Source: Pedobacter hiemivivus
GTDB lineage: Bacteria; Bacteroidota; Bacteroidia; Sphingobacteriales; Sphingobacteriaceae
Assembly (NCBI RefSeq): GCF_004331685.1
Contig: NZ_SJSM01000001.1
Location: 56,993 to 120,992, forward strand
Length of the DNA: 64,000 nucleotides
Direction: 5' to 3'
Shown here one piece after another: positions 45,248 through 54,812 of the stretch. Position 1 is the stretch's first letter; each line of letters starts with the position of its first letter. Position numbers and translations under genes: made by a program. A model generated the notes under the pieces. That model made no database searches. It saw only the letters and a program-made list of their open reading frames with translations, and was not told where the DNA came from.

Positions 45248-46033
45248 ATGATCTATAAAGAATACCTACCTGCACCCGCTCTTCAGGATAATGTTGAATG
45301 CTACTGGAAGTTTATTATTCCTGCCTGTCAATCTGAATCCACTAAACCAATACCACATATTGTTTTACCCCATGGCTGCTGCGAACTGGTTTTCATCAAA
45401 CTCCTGGCGATCAATCAAGAACTCATTGTATTTAAAGGGACCTCAACATCGAAATTCACGGTGGATGTCTTTCCAGATGCAATATATGCAGGTATCAGGT
45501 TAAAACCAGGACACTCTAAATGGCTGTGCGCTGCACCGGTAGAGGAGCTGTTAAATCAACGTTTGCTTTATCCCCCACCCGACTGGCACAGCTGGCAAAA
45601 AGACCTTATTGGACAAATTTCGGCAGAGATGGATATCCAGGAACTCCTGAATGCTGCATTATTAGACTGGAAGGGAGAAATCGGTTATCAGCCCCATGAA
45701 CGGATTAATCTGGTTACAAACAGGATCGTTTCAGACCGGGGTAAGACTTCTATTATCGAACTGGCCGATCTAGCCTGTTTAAGTGTAAGGCAATTACAAA
45801 GAGTATTTAAACGGGAAACAGGGATGAGTATCAAGCAATTTTCCCAGATTAAAAAATTAAGGCATGCAATTCTTCAGCTATATTTTAAGCAACAGAATCA
45901 AAATGAAATGATCGTTGATCATGATTATACAGACCTTTCACATTTTTATAAATCATTCCGGAATATTGCTCAGTATAAACTAGAAGATTTTTTTAAATAC
46001 ATCGATCTGATAGACCACCAACAAATCGTATAA
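45248..46033 (+). CDS. AraC-family transcriptional regulator
   Basis: 261 residues. The N-terminal DUF6597-like sensing domain (about 1-130) starts MIYKEYLPAPALQDNVECYW and contains IPHIVLPHGCCELVF. A C-terminal double helix-turn-helix follows: IIELADLACLSVRQLQRVFK (about 175-194) and, for the second, DLSHFYKSFRNIAQYKLEDF. Known: activates adjacent metabolic or stress genes. Target not evident; the small exported protein 58 bp downstream is a candidate. Confidence 0.9.
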   Translation: MIYKEYLPAPALQDNVECYWKFIIPACQSESTKPIPHIVLPHGCCELVFIKLLAINQELIVFKGTSTSKFTVDVFPDAIYAGIRLKPGHSKWLCAAPVEELLNQRLLYPPPDWHSWQKDLIGQISAEMDIQELLNAALLDWKGEIGYQPHERINLVTNRIVSDRGKTSIIELADLACLSVRQLQRVFKRETGMSIKQFSQIKKLRHAILQLYFKQQNQNEMIVDHDYTDLSHFYKSFRNIAQYKLEDFFKYIDLIDHQQIV

Positions 46034-46091
46034 TGTCGTTTTTTTACACTATTTTATTTTCTTCATTTTTCTACCTTCATAAAAAAACAAT

Positions 46092-46613
46092 ATGATCAAG
46101 GTATTATTAAGCACCCTAATTACTTTTTGTGCGTTAACTGTTTTCGGACAGAACCCTGCTGCTATTCAACAGGAAAAAATGAAAGGATTACAAATCTTCG
46201 CCGGCAAATGGAAAGGTGAAGGCTGGATGATTTTGCAGGACGGAAAAAAGCACTTTTTCGATCAGACCGAACTGGTAACTCCTAAATTTGACGGAGGCGT
46301 TTTAATGATTGAAGGAAATGGTAATGATAAAGAAAGTAAAAAGCCAATCCATGATGCATTGGCCTACTTAACTTATGATGTCATCAAAAAGCAGTATAGG
46401 TTCACTGCAATGACAGGTATGGGCTATATAACCGACACTACGCCGGAAGTAAAGGATAATGGAGGTTATACCTGGAGTATGGATAATCCCAGGTTCATGG
46501 TAAAGTACACCCTCGCTATAGATAATGGCGATTGGTACGAAATCGGCGAAATATCCACTGATAAAGGAATCACATGGATAAAAAACTTCGAAATGCGTTT
46601 AAAAAAGATCTAA
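46092..46613 (+). CDS. Exported DUF1579-like lipocalin-type protein
   Basis: 173 residues with a signal peptide (1-19, ending VFGQ). The body LQIFAGKWKGEGWMIL and ...DALAYLTYDV...YRFTAMTG...NGDWYEIGEIS is the beta-barrel pattern of DUF1579/heme-binding-like (lipocalin-type) proteins that often start with the G-x-W motif, here GKWKGEGW. Ligand unknown. Its 3' 320 bp are repeated at 54813-55134 on the far side of the RHS cluster. A good intrinsic terminator follows at 46640. Confidence 0.75.
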   Translation: MIKVLLSTLITFCALTVFGQNPAAIQQEKMKGLQIFAGKWKGEGWMILQDGKKHFFDQTELVTPKFDGGVLMIEGNGNDKESKKPIHDALAYLTYDVIKKQYRFTAMTGMGYITDTTPEVKDNGGYTWSMDNPRFMVKYTLAIDNGDWYEIGEISTDKGITWIKNFEMRLKKI

Positions 46614-46639
46614 TGAACAAGATGGTATCAAAACCAAGG

Positions 46640-46673
46640 AAAAGCCTGAAATCAAAAGATCTCAGGCTTTTTG
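46640..46673 (+). terminator. Intrinsic terminator after the DUF1579-like gene
   Basis: AAAAGCCTGA (46640-46649) pairs with TCAGGCTTTT (46662-46671), followed by further T. 27 bp after the stop codon. Confidence 0.85.
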
Positions 46674-46760
46674 CATGTTAAAGAGTTACAATTTCCGTAC
46701 GAATTCCGATCCTATAAGTGAGTGATTCTGTGAGTAATTTATGGTGCAGTATCCTCTTCT

Positions 46761-47060
46761 AATGGTCTAAAATACAAACAGGGTGTAATTACAATCATCT
46801 GTCATGCGAAACACGCCATTGAGGAAGCTGTCATGGCCAATAATCGTTTTTTCATTACCGTGGCCGCTAAGATTGCTAACGCCCTGAATGTTATCGTGGA
46901 TTACCTGATCGGCCAATCTGATCATATCATCATGGATAAAAGCTTAATACGCAGAATGGAAGATATTGAAGCCCTGCCCAACGAGGAAAAGGAAAAGGTT
47001 TATTACCTGATCGATATGGACCTGGCCTATAATAAAACTAAAAAGGCTTTTGCTCTTTAA
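46761..47060 (+). pseudogene. Chimera of a HEPN-gene fragment and the C-terminus of an XRE regulator
   Basis: From about 46770 to 46861 the DNA is nearly identical to 30472-30561 of the HEPN gene (KYKQGVITIICHAKHAIEE against NYKHGVITILCHAKHAIEE). At FFITV it switches in frame to AAKIANALNVIVDYLIGQSD and LPNEEKEKVYYLIDMDLAYN, the usual C-terminal half of XRE/HTH_3 regulators. The fused frame has no HEPN or HTH core left. An ATG at 46833 would give 75 residues. Read as a recombination scar rather than a working gene. Confidence 0.7.
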
Positions 47061-47183
47061 ACGGTTGGTTAAGATAACCAGCATCCAGAAAAACAAGTTC
47101 CGCAGGTTTTGCTGCTTCGCCTCAAACAAAGACAAGTAGTTTTCGGATGCCCAAAAACACAACTTGCAGGTATAAAAAAAACA

Positions 47184-47213
47184 ATAGGCTGCATAAACAC
47201 TTATGCAGCCTAT
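47184..47213 (-). terminator. Intrinsic terminator of the RHS operon
   Basis: A 13-bp perfect stem (47184-47196 with 47201-47213), 4-nt loop, and on the minus strand a run of eight T (47174-47181 region). It lies 25 bp past the stop of the last gene of the operon. Confidence 0.9.
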
Positions 47214-47237
47214 CAGCTAAACTCACAATACAAGGAA

Positions 47238-47744
47238 CTACTTCTTTACATACCAATTTCCTTTATAGTGTTCAAATAAGGCTAAGTCTTTTGGAGTGGA
47301 ACTCTTAGATTTCCGAAGTAATGTTGCCCGATCAGGCCTATCTGGGTTTATATAGACATTCCCTTCATTATCAACCTGTACTAAACACAAATCATATTGA
47401 GCATATCCCACAAGAACTTGTGTTATTTTCTCTCTACTCATATAGTCTTTACTACAACTTTTTAGAACTAAGTCATTGTTTATGTTAACAATAATTTTGT
47501 CGCGGTCATTAAGCTCGACTATATAAGGGGAACATCCCCCCCCATAGCTATTCACAAAATATATTGAGGTATTATTTTCATGCCCCGCACTTCTGAAATA
47601 TACTGAAAAACCTTTTAAACTACTAAAATCAGTATCATCATATTTTTTAATAATACTATCTACACCTTGCCCATTGCAAGACTGTTGTGAAATTGCCAGA
47701 ACAAGCAAAGGCAATATTACTCTTATTATTTTTTTCATTTTCAT
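47238..47744 (-). CDS. Lipoprotein, probable immunity protein of the RHS toxin
   Basis: 168 residues with a lipoprotein signal (QQSC, Cys at about 23). The rest is a small alpha/beta domain including SSLKGFSVYFRSAGHE and YGGGCSPYIVELNDRDKIIV; I recognise no named family. Its ATG overlaps the RHS stop (ATGA, 47744-47741), so it is translated right after the toxin-bearing protein. Known: immunity genes directly follow polymorphic toxin genes, and periplasm-facing lipoproteins are common immunity forms. The role is therefore inferred from position. Confidence 0.65.
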   Translation of the reverse strand: MKMKKIIRVILPLLVLAISQQSCNGQGVDSIIKKYDDTDFSSLKGFSVYFRSAGHENNTSIYFVNSYGGGCSPYIVELNDRDKIIVNINNDLVLKSCSKDYMSREKITQVLVGYAQYDLCLVQVDNEGNVYINPDRPDRATLLRKSKSSTPKDLALFEHYKGNWYVKK

Positions 47745-50700
47745 TTAATTGTAACAGGCGATAATTTGCCGTCAGATGATAATGTACGGTATCTTAACAA
47801 TTGTCTCAACGAGAAATTTACTCCTCGGCCTATAGACAATTGATCGTCTGCAGAGTCGAATTGCGGACGATAGCCGTTTGTGGATGAATTAGCTATACTA
47901 TTATAATGAGCCGCTGTCTTAAGCACCATTTTAGTAAAACCCAAAGAATAACCTGCAGCTCCCCATAAATAATTTCCAAAGTTCATTTGGTTATGCACAT
48001 AACCATCACCTTCAGGAATAAAAAGCGTTGATGCTGGTTTACTAAGTGGATCATTACTAGCCCCTGCTTTTTGAAATTCAGCTGGAATAGTAGAATATGA
48101 AAAATCTAAAGCACCGCCACCTTTACTTTCCTTGTTCATGAAACTCCACTTACTATCTCGATTTCCTGAACTTAGAGCCCCTGCATTACCTAGCATCTCT
48201 GTGATTTTATCAGCACTAACAAAAGTAACTTTATTAATCGTTCCATTCTCAATACCCTTGGTGTCATCAGGGTCTGCAAAATCATATGATTGTCTCTTTC
48301 CAGTCTCAGAATTTTCAACTACTAATTTATCCCGTTTGTTATTTCTATCAATTCTTTGAAAATCACCGAATTGGTCAAAAAAATAATCATCCACCGGTTT
48401 CATCCCATCTGGATCAATAAATCTGATTGGATTATTGAATGCATAGCTATATGGAGAATGCCTCCTCATTTGTTCAGCGAGCGGGTCTATGACGTTCCAC
48501 CTCCCAATCACAGGATCATAGAACCTTGCGCCATAATCGAGCTGTCCCAGCTCTTCTTGCAACTCCTTGCCGTTATAAAGATATTTATTTTTTTCACCAA
48601 AAACATACTGTCCATCTCTTATCTTTCCAAAAGCATAATAATCCTGTTCTTGTATTCTACGTAAGCCTCCATTGTAAACATCAAAACTATAGCGGGTATT
48701 CCCCAAATGATCCGTTAAATTATATTCATAACTAAAACTACCTGATTTGTTCCGGGCTATGCCCTCTTCGGTATGAATGATGTCAATCCGGCTTCCATCG
48801 TATTCTATTCCGCGTAGATAATGACGAGCTACACCGTTGTTTGTTTTTGTCAGTTTATTTCCGGATGCATCATAGGTATAGGATAAGTTTAAATTTGCTT
48901 TTGTAGCTGTTGCTGGAAGATTCAAATAATTGTAGGTCAAGGAAACCTCCTTTCTTCCATCTGTAATCACATTACCGTTCGGATCATAAATATAAGCCGC
49001 AGTAGCCAATGGGCCATTAATGATATTTTGTAACCTATTGCCCAGATAATTGTAAGTTCCCGCACCTAGGTTATCCCGGTCGAGTGTTCTAATATTCCCC
49101 ATTACATCGTAAGTTAAAACCTCGCTCATCGATACCCCGGTGCTTACCCCACTTTGCAAACGGTTTAAGTGGTCATAACTATAAGTATATACATTTTGAT
49201 AGCCGTCACCCCATTGCTGACTGGCAATGTTGCCATTATATTGCGGTATAGTACCTTGGTCGTAACCCAGCCGCATTTTAAACTCATTCGACTGGCTTTC
49301 TTTTAACCAGCCCCGTTCATTATATAAATAACCCGTATGCTGCAAAAAGGTCTGTCCATCGGTGCTATGTAAGTGTTTGGTTAGCAGTTGCCCAAGTGCA
49401 TTGTAATCCAGTTTGCTCAATACGACTTCACCTTCTCCATTAATGGATTCCATAGTCGCCACTTTTCTGCCCACATGATCATACTCGTAACGGTTGACAA
49501 TAGTGGTGGCTGTACCGCCAGGGCTAGCCTTGTGTGTAAGTGTACTGGCTGTAAGCTCTCCTGCAAAACTGTAGGTATTATCGGTGATATCCGTTCCCCC
49601 CAGATGGTTACTGACTTTGATCTGAACTACCCTTCCCTCTTCATCATAGTAATTAACTGCCAGTAGCATGATACCCGTACCCAGCGTAGTCGTTCGTGTT
49701 CCGGTCAATGAGGTTTTCGTGCGGTTGCCCCCAACCTGTGGTAATACTGGCTGTCCAAAAGTATTATTGTAAAAATCATAATCATCATAATAATTGATGC
49801 TATGATAAGTCTGGACATTTGAAACCGGAAGTGTCTCGTTACTGTACCCCGTTCCCAGTCCATTCGCATTGGCATTATCTCGAGTTTCCCATAGAGGTTT
49901 GTTTAATGCCAGCTGCCCCGGATCGGTTTGTGCATTTACTGCAGCCTGAAGTGTGGTCCGGTCTGCAGCATCTCCATACAGGCCGGTCATCACCACCCGG
50001 CCAGAAGCATCGTATTTACTAAACAACCAGGTATGTTGTTCTTTCTGGTTGGCATCCTGACTAAATACGATTTGATCCAATGGATTATAAACCATAAAGT
50101 CCCAGCCCTTTCCAGGGATTTTTTTCTCGGTTAAACGTTTGCGCCCGTCATAATGATAGCCATAAATGAACTGCTTAAACACCTCATCAGCTTCTGTAAA
50201 ACTATTGACGGGGTTATCCAGACGATCTGTAAACTGATTGACGGCCGGTGGCAATACATAATTCAGATTACCAAGATTATCATACACATAATACGTACTC
50301 AGGCTTTTGTTATCCGTTTCCCACACCCTTTTTAAAACGACACGACCTTCCAGATCTTTATATTCGTCTACAGTTCCAGCTTTACCATTTGCTGGTTTCC
50401 AGTTTTCATCTTTGCTGGTATTTTTATGCAATCTCCCTGCCGCATAAGTTTCTGTCCCGTTTGCACCGTCAGGCACCACACGCCACAATTTTACATCTCC
50501 GGCATCATTGGTTCCGTACTCCATTTTCTGGGTATGGCCATTACTCAGCTGCCAGTTTAACCCGGGCGCCCCCTGTTCCAATACGCGGTTGAATGGTGAA
50601 GCTTCAAAACGGGTTTCTGAAAATGCCGTATTTGGTATAGCAGTGACTCCGCTTAACGGGTTGTTGAAGAAAATCTGCTGGGTGCTGATCGCCGAGTTTC

Positions 50701-51208
50701 TATAACTCCCATTACTACCAGGGGATTCTGGATAGGGCAGATATTTAATGGCTTCCCGGCCAAAACCATCGTAAGCCACAGGCTGTACAATATCACGGAA
50801 ATCCGGACTACCTTGGGTAATTACAGTTTGAATGGCTCGACCCAATCCATCAAAATACTGAACCGTCTGACTGACATCGCAGATATCCTTGGCATCATTA
50901 ATATTTGAATTGTTTACGCCAGGAACTTTAAAAACCCGGGTACTCACATAGTTTTGACTGCTACTCGGTGCACCAGCAAATGGAGCACACAGTTTAAAGC
51001 TTGCACTGGTAAAAATCCGCACACTCCTTCCTGCGGGAATATAAAAGCCGTTAGCCAATGTAATGCTACCGCTTGCTTTAATTTCCGTTTCGTTGTTATA
51101 GCTATTCAAGTACTTGTCCTGACCTTTTAGGCTCAAATTCACTAGCTGTAGACAAAACGCAATTACCATAAATGCCCATCCTGGAGCATTAGCTACTTTA
51201 TTTTTCAT
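47741..51208 (-). CDS. RHS/YD-repeat polymorphic toxin with Ntox44-like tip
   Basis: 1155 residues. Signal peptide (to about 30), DUF6443-like N-terminal part (VSQTVQYFDGLGRAIQTV), many YD repeats (YEYDHVGRKV, YSYDHLNRLQ, YTYDASGNKL), and the RHS core DHLGNTRYSF, YGARFYDPVIGRW, NPIRFIDPDGM ending about residue 936. The 219-residue tip has GNYLWGAAGYSLGF and DSADDQLSIGRG, resembling polymorphic toxin type 44. Known: the RHS shell encloses and releases C-terminal toxins. Followed by an overlapping lipoprotein gene (likely immunity) and preceded by two related genes. The tip assignment is tentative. Confidence 0.85.
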   Translation of the reverse strand: MKNKVANAPGWAFMVIAFCLQLVNLSLKGQDKYLNSYNNETEIKASGSITLANGFYIPAGRSVRIFTSASFKLCAPFAGAPSSSQNYVSTRVFKVPGVNNSNINDAKDICDVSQTVQYFDGLGRAIQTVITQGSPDFRDIVQPVAYDGFGREAIKYLPYPESPGSNGSYRNSAISTQQIFFNNPLSGVTAIPNTAFSETRFEASPFNRVLEQGAPGLNWQLSNGHTQKMEYGTNDAGDVKLWRVVPDGANGTETYAAGRLHKNTSKDENWKPANGKAGTVDEYKDLEGRVVLKRVWETDNKSLSTYYVYDNLGNLNYVLPPAVNQFTDRLDNPVNSFTEADEVFKQFIYGYHYDGRKRLTEKKIPGKGWDFMVYNPLDQIVFSQDANQKEQHTWLFSKYDASGRVVMTGLYGDAADRTTLQAAVNAQTDPGQLALNKPLWETRDNANANGLGTGYSNETLPVSNVQTYHSINYYDDYDFYNNTFGQPVLPQVGGNRTKTSLTGTRTTTLGTGIMLLAVNYYDEEGRVVQIKVSNHLGGTDITDNTYSFAGELTASTLTHKASPGGTATTIVNRYEYDHVGRKVATMESINGEGEVVLSKLDYNALGQLLTKHLHSTDGQTFLQHTGYLYNERGWLKESQSNEFKMRLGYDQGTIPQYNGNIASQQWGDGYQNVYTYSYDHLNRLQSGVSTGVSMSEVLTYDVMGNIRTLDRDNLGAGTYNYLGNRLQNIINGPLATAAYIYDPNGNVITDGRKEVSLTYNYLNLPATATKANLNLSYTYDASGNKLTKTNNGVARHYLRGIEYDGSRIDIIHTEEGIARNKSGSFSYEYNLTDHLGNTRYSFDVYNGGLRRIQEQDYYAFGKIRDGQYVFGEKNKYLYNGKELQEELGQLDYGARFYDPVIGRWNVIDPLAEQMRRHSPYSYAFNNPIRFIDPDGMKPVDDYFFDQFGDFQRIDRNNKRDKLVVENSETGKRQSYDFADPDDTKGIENGTINKVTFVSADKITEMLGNAGALSSGNRDSKWSFMNKESKGGGALDFSYSTIPAEFQKAGASNDPLSKPASTLFIPEGDGYVHNQMNFGNYLWGAAGYSLGFTKMVLKTAAHYNSIANSSTNGYRPQFDSADDQLSIGRGVNFSLRQLLRYRTLSSDGKLSPVTIK

Positions 51209-51462
51209 GATATTAAATTTAAATAATCATCATATGTACCATTTGGACTAACTGACATCTCGATGGAACTATACCCACCAACAGGAATATTAAATGTTTC
51301 ATTTGGCCCTGAATTGGAAGGATAATCAGCCTGGGACTTTGTTGAAACGTATTTTCCACCAGGAACAGTATAAATAACTGCAGACCCAGTCTGACCTGTT
51401 ATACGGTTTATTTTTATTAAAAGATTAACTAAGAGCAATATTTTAAAATAAATTGCAACCAA
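51205..51462 (-). CDS. Small exported protein with a degenerate DUF5977-like segment
   Basis: 85 residues. A hydrophobic N-terminus (IYFKILLLVNLLIKI) acts as a signal. The segment VIYTVPGGKYVSTKSQADYP resembles one DUF5977 unit, a domain found in Bacteroidota RHS-linked proteins. It overlaps the start of the RHS gene by four bases and lies 7 bp after the 980-residue gene, so all are one operon. It may be a shortened adaptor between the two large YD-repeat proteins. Confidence 0.6.
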   Translation of the reverse strand: MVAIYFKILLLVNLLIKINRITGQTGSAVIYTVPGGKYVSTKSQADYPSNSGPNETFNIPVGGYSSIEMSVSPNGTYDDYLNLIS

Positions 51463-51469
51463 CCTCTTC

Positions 51470-54412
51470 TCATTTAAAATTGTAGCGAAATGTTTTAACG
51501 ATATTGTGATTGTTGTCCTGAATCATTAACAATCTTCCTGAATCATCATATATATAATATTCAGATAGTCCTTTTTCATCGGTTTTACTCGCAATTCCAA
51601 CTGAAGGAAAATATGTGTAACTTGTTATATTTGATTTTTTCAACAAGGAATGATTTCTTAGCAAATTCATAGACTGAACCAGCAATTCTTCATTAACTAT
51701 GGGTTGGTTTAATTGATCAATTGTTGATTGCCCTAGAATTCCTAAAACTTCATTATATGAAGCATTCACTATTTGTGCAATTGGATATTGGCCACTATAA
51801 CCCCATACATATACTACTGCTGGAGAGTTGTCTTTTTTAACTTCCAATGGATTCCCAAACTCATCATAATTTATAATACTATCTTTTAAATTATTTATAC
51901 CTTTTGCTTCTACTTTTCTTAATTTAAAGAATTTTGAATGCCATTTTTGAAATTCTAACTTTTCAACGTAAATCTCTTCTGAGGGATTATCTTCATAAAC
52001 CCAATTTGACTTTATCGGTATTGATACAAAATTATCTAAAACCATTTCTGAATTTATACTCGAATATATTTCGTTGGGATAAAAGTATGTTTTCTTCAAA
52101 GATGTATTTGAAGTTGATAATATTTCATTTTTTAGATTTTTAAATTTGTCTGTAGTATAATTAAAAATAGTATTATTGATAATTTGTCCAGTTGCATAAA
52201 ACAGTGTATCTCTAACAATTGATTTTTTCCATAAATTGGTTTTAATTGGTAAAACAAAAATTTTATAGAATGCATGACCTGTTTCTTCATGAGACATTTC
52301 TTTATCCCCATATATCGATAAAAAAGTTGTATCCCTTACCAATTCATAATCATGTTTTTTTGATTGAACACAAGCTGAATTATTATCAAATAAGTTTTCA
52401 GATAATATCAGTCCATTTCTATAATCCTGTTGACTGGCAAATACAAAATTCTCGTCACCTAAACTAGTAAAAGGATTATTAAAATATTTTGTTACCATCC
52501 AATGTTTTCTTCCAGATGTAACATCATGTGTAACTTCTTTAACTTTTGAATAACCAATGCCTTCACGATTTAACGGATTTGGATAATAAGGATCTGAGTG
52601 AGCCCAAAGAATGTGATGAAAGCCATTGTTTTCATCCGCTCGAGTAAAGTATTGCCAAAAATGTATTGGACTATGTAAAACACCACTATATTTTTCATAG
52701 ATAAATTCTCGTTTAGATATTAAGGCATTATCATGGTTATAATTACTCATCATTTTAATTCTAAACCCTGCACCAATACTTTCATCGGAATTTCCTGTAT
52801 TAGAAATATACTCAGCTTTATTTCTGATGTATCCACCTTGGTAAGTAAAACGATTGGGTTCAAAATCTAAAATTGAATATCCTCCTGTTGGATAAACTAT
52901 TTTTTTTATCATACCCTGGATGGCATATGAAGAATCAAATGTTCTAATTGCAGTATATCTATCTGAAACAAAATCATCTATTATACTAGGATTATCGAAA
53001 TAATTTAACGGAGAAGAAGTCACCTTCCTTTGATCAACTAATAAAGTTTGATTGGGTTCTCCATTGAATCCACCCCAATAATCTTTGGCTTTAGAGAAAA
53101 CATGTGGTAAACCTAGATTTTCAATATATTCAAATAAATACTTTCCATTGTTTAATAGATTTTTCAATTCCATTAGTTTATATTTTTTATAAACTTGTTC
53201 ATCCGAACCTCCCCAATTACTTGCTAAATGCTTATTAAATTCACCATAAGTAAATTTCCAACTTCCAATTTGTCTATTATTAACTTCATCTTTAATAATG
53301 ATGTTATCAAGCAAAGGTTTTGGGTCACTAGTCAAATTAAAATATACTGTATTTGAACCAAATCGAATTTCTTTCAAGTAATTTTCGGAGTTATAATAAT
53401 CATCAAATTCAATAAAAGGATAATTAATTATGTTAAAAGGATCGGGCCTTGTTCCTACTACATAGGTCTGCCAATTTAGCAGATCATTGCTGAGATCTGA
53501 ATTATTTTTATGCCTAATTGAAGAACTTATGTTAACTTTCTTAAATGAATAATTTTTATCAGTATAAATGAAATCAATAGTTTTCTTATTCTCGAGAATA
53601 ATTTTTGAAAGTTTCCATGTTTTCTTTTCACCAGTTCCAGCAACAGATAGGGTTTTCACCAGATAATCGGCAACCTTCAACTCAAAAATAACTCCATTTG
53701 GCAATGTGAATTCCCACCCATATAACACTTCATTAATTCTAATTGCTGGGTCACCTTTAATAATTTCAATCTTATCAGTAAATGGATTTTTATAAAAAGA
53801 TCCACTATTGCCAAGTATATTGAAATGAAATAGATCTGGTTGAAATAATTTTCCTTCCGCAATTTCCTCCAAACCTACCGTTAGCTCAGGGTATGTTAAA
53901 TTTGATAAATTAGGCATATAGTAGGGAGATGTACACCACTCTTGAACCATATGGGCAAGCACTGGATTAATAAACCCCGGATATTGAGGCTTTACCACCA
54001 AAAAAGGCCATCCAGCGGAAATAACGCTTGGATCTACTAGCTTATCATATAAAGGTTTGCTGTTTTTCGGATAGGATATTCCATCAGGAGCTCCTTGAAT
54101 CACCTCCTCTACATAACAATTGGAAACCAAACTCCAATTTAGCCCAACCCATGAGGAAAGCTCATCCACTTTAAGAGATTGGCCACCACTAGTTAAATGA
54201 ATAGGAAATTCGAAACCATAATATTTAATGGTATAGAGAGGAATATCTAAATTAATGGCGCCCGAGTACCCAGAAGCTTGGATATTACCATACTTAAAAA
54301 AAGAATAAGCCTCAGGACTTCGTGGAAGTGGAGAAGGAAATGATGCAGTTTGACACAAAGATTCATTAAGAATCATAGTAAACAAAATCACCATCAAGAG
54401 TGATAATTTCAT
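51470..54412 (-). CDS. Large exported YD-repeat-associated protein, 980 aa
   Basis: Signal peptide 1-20 (NESLCQ). The start PSPLPRSPEAYSFFKYG and LDIPLYTIKYYGFEFPIHLT are the familiar opening of RHS-linked secreted proteins in Bacteroidota. The last 150 residues contain VYVWGYSGQYPIAQI and a YD-type repeat (YYIYDDSGRLLMIQD). No toxin tip. AT-rich compared with the SusC-type genes. First gene of the four-gene cluster with the DUF5977-like, RHS and lipoprotein genes. Known: the two large proteins usually occur together; the job of this one is not established. Confidence 0.8.
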   Translation of the reverse strand: MKLSLLMVILFTMILNESLCQTASFPSPLPRSPEAYSFFKYGNIQASGYSGAINLDIPLYTIKYYGFEFPIHLTSGGQSLKVDELSSWVGLNWSLVSNCYVEEVIQGAPDGISYPKNSKPLYDKLVDPSVISAGWPFLVVKPQYPGFINPVLAHMVQEWCTSPYYMPNLSNLTYPELTVGLEEIAEGKLFQPDLFHFNILGNSGSFYKNPFTDKIEIIKGDPAIRINEVLYGWEFTLPNGVIFELKVADYLVKTLSVAGTGEKKTWKLSKIILENKKTIDFIYTDKNYSFKKVNISSSIRHKNNSDLSNDLLNWQTYVVGTRPDPFNIINYPFIEFDDYYNSENYLKEIRFGSNTVYFNLTSDPKPLLDNIIIKDEVNNRQIGSWKFTYGEFNKHLASNWGGSDEQVYKKYKLMELKNLLNNGKYLFEYIENLGLPHVFSKAKDYWGGFNGEPNQTLLVDQRKVTSSPLNYFDNPSIIDDFVSDRYTAIRTFDSSYAIQGMIKKIVYPTGGYSILDFEPNRFTYQGGYIRNKAEYISNTGNSDESIGAGFRIKMMSNYNHDNALISKREFIYEKYSGVLHSPIHFWQYFTRADENNGFHHILWAHSDPYYPNPLNREGIGYSKVKEVTHDVTSGRKHWMVTKYFNNPFTSLGDENFVFASQQDYRNGLILSENLFDNNSACVQSKKHDYELVRDTTFLSIYGDKEMSHEETGHAFYKIFVLPIKTNLWKKSIVRDTLFYATGQIINNTIFNYTTDKFKNLKNEILSTSNTSLKKTYFYPNEIYSSINSEMVLDNFVSIPIKSNWVYEDNPSEEIYVEKLEFQKWHSKFFKLRKVEAKGINNLKDSIINYDEFGNPLEVKKDNSPAVVYVWGYSGQYPIAQIVNASYNEVLGILGQSTIDQLNQPIVNEELLVQSMNLLRNHSLLKKSNITSYTYFPSVGIASKTDEKGLSEYYIYDDSGRLLMIQDNNHNIVKTFRYNFK

Positions 54413-54812
54413 AGATAAAGTGTTGGTTTAGGTGTATTTATCGTTTAATAGTTAGGGATGACTGCACAAAGCAGCTGTCTTTTCAGTCAAACTAAATACT
54501 ACAGATCAATTATAAAATAACAAAGGGCAACCAACCTGCCCTTTGTTATTTTTCTAATAAAATTTTTGAAATAAGGTTTTTAACTATAAAAGCCTTCCGA
54601 GATCAATTAAATGCAACTTTCTTTGATTAAACATACCCGGATAAATATTTATAGCTGAAACCTCGGGGCAAAAAAAATGAACATTGGAAACTCATAACCA
54701 AGTATTTTCACTAAAGAATTTTATACAGATGGGCATGAAAATAAAATGAAAGTTATGCTCTACTTCTTAGACATCACCTGAACTCGAAAAGGTGCGGCCA
54801 TTTTTTCCCGGT
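54413..54812. other. Spacer upstream of the RHS operon
   Basis: About 400 bp without a gene, AT-rich. It holds the strong hairpin at 54514 and presumably the RHS operon promoter, for which I see no clear box. Confidence 0.5.
54514..54552. terminator. Bidirectional intrinsic terminator upstream of the RHS operon
   Basis: A 16-bp perfect stem (54514-54529 with 54537-54552), 7-nt loop, A tract on one side and T tract on the other. It insulates the minus-strand RHS operon (start 54412) from transcription entering from the right. Confidence 0.85.

Noticed and set aside
53677..53862. Small frames within and opposite the 980-residue gene
   Set aside because: All lie inside the larger frame and show no independent start context or domain.
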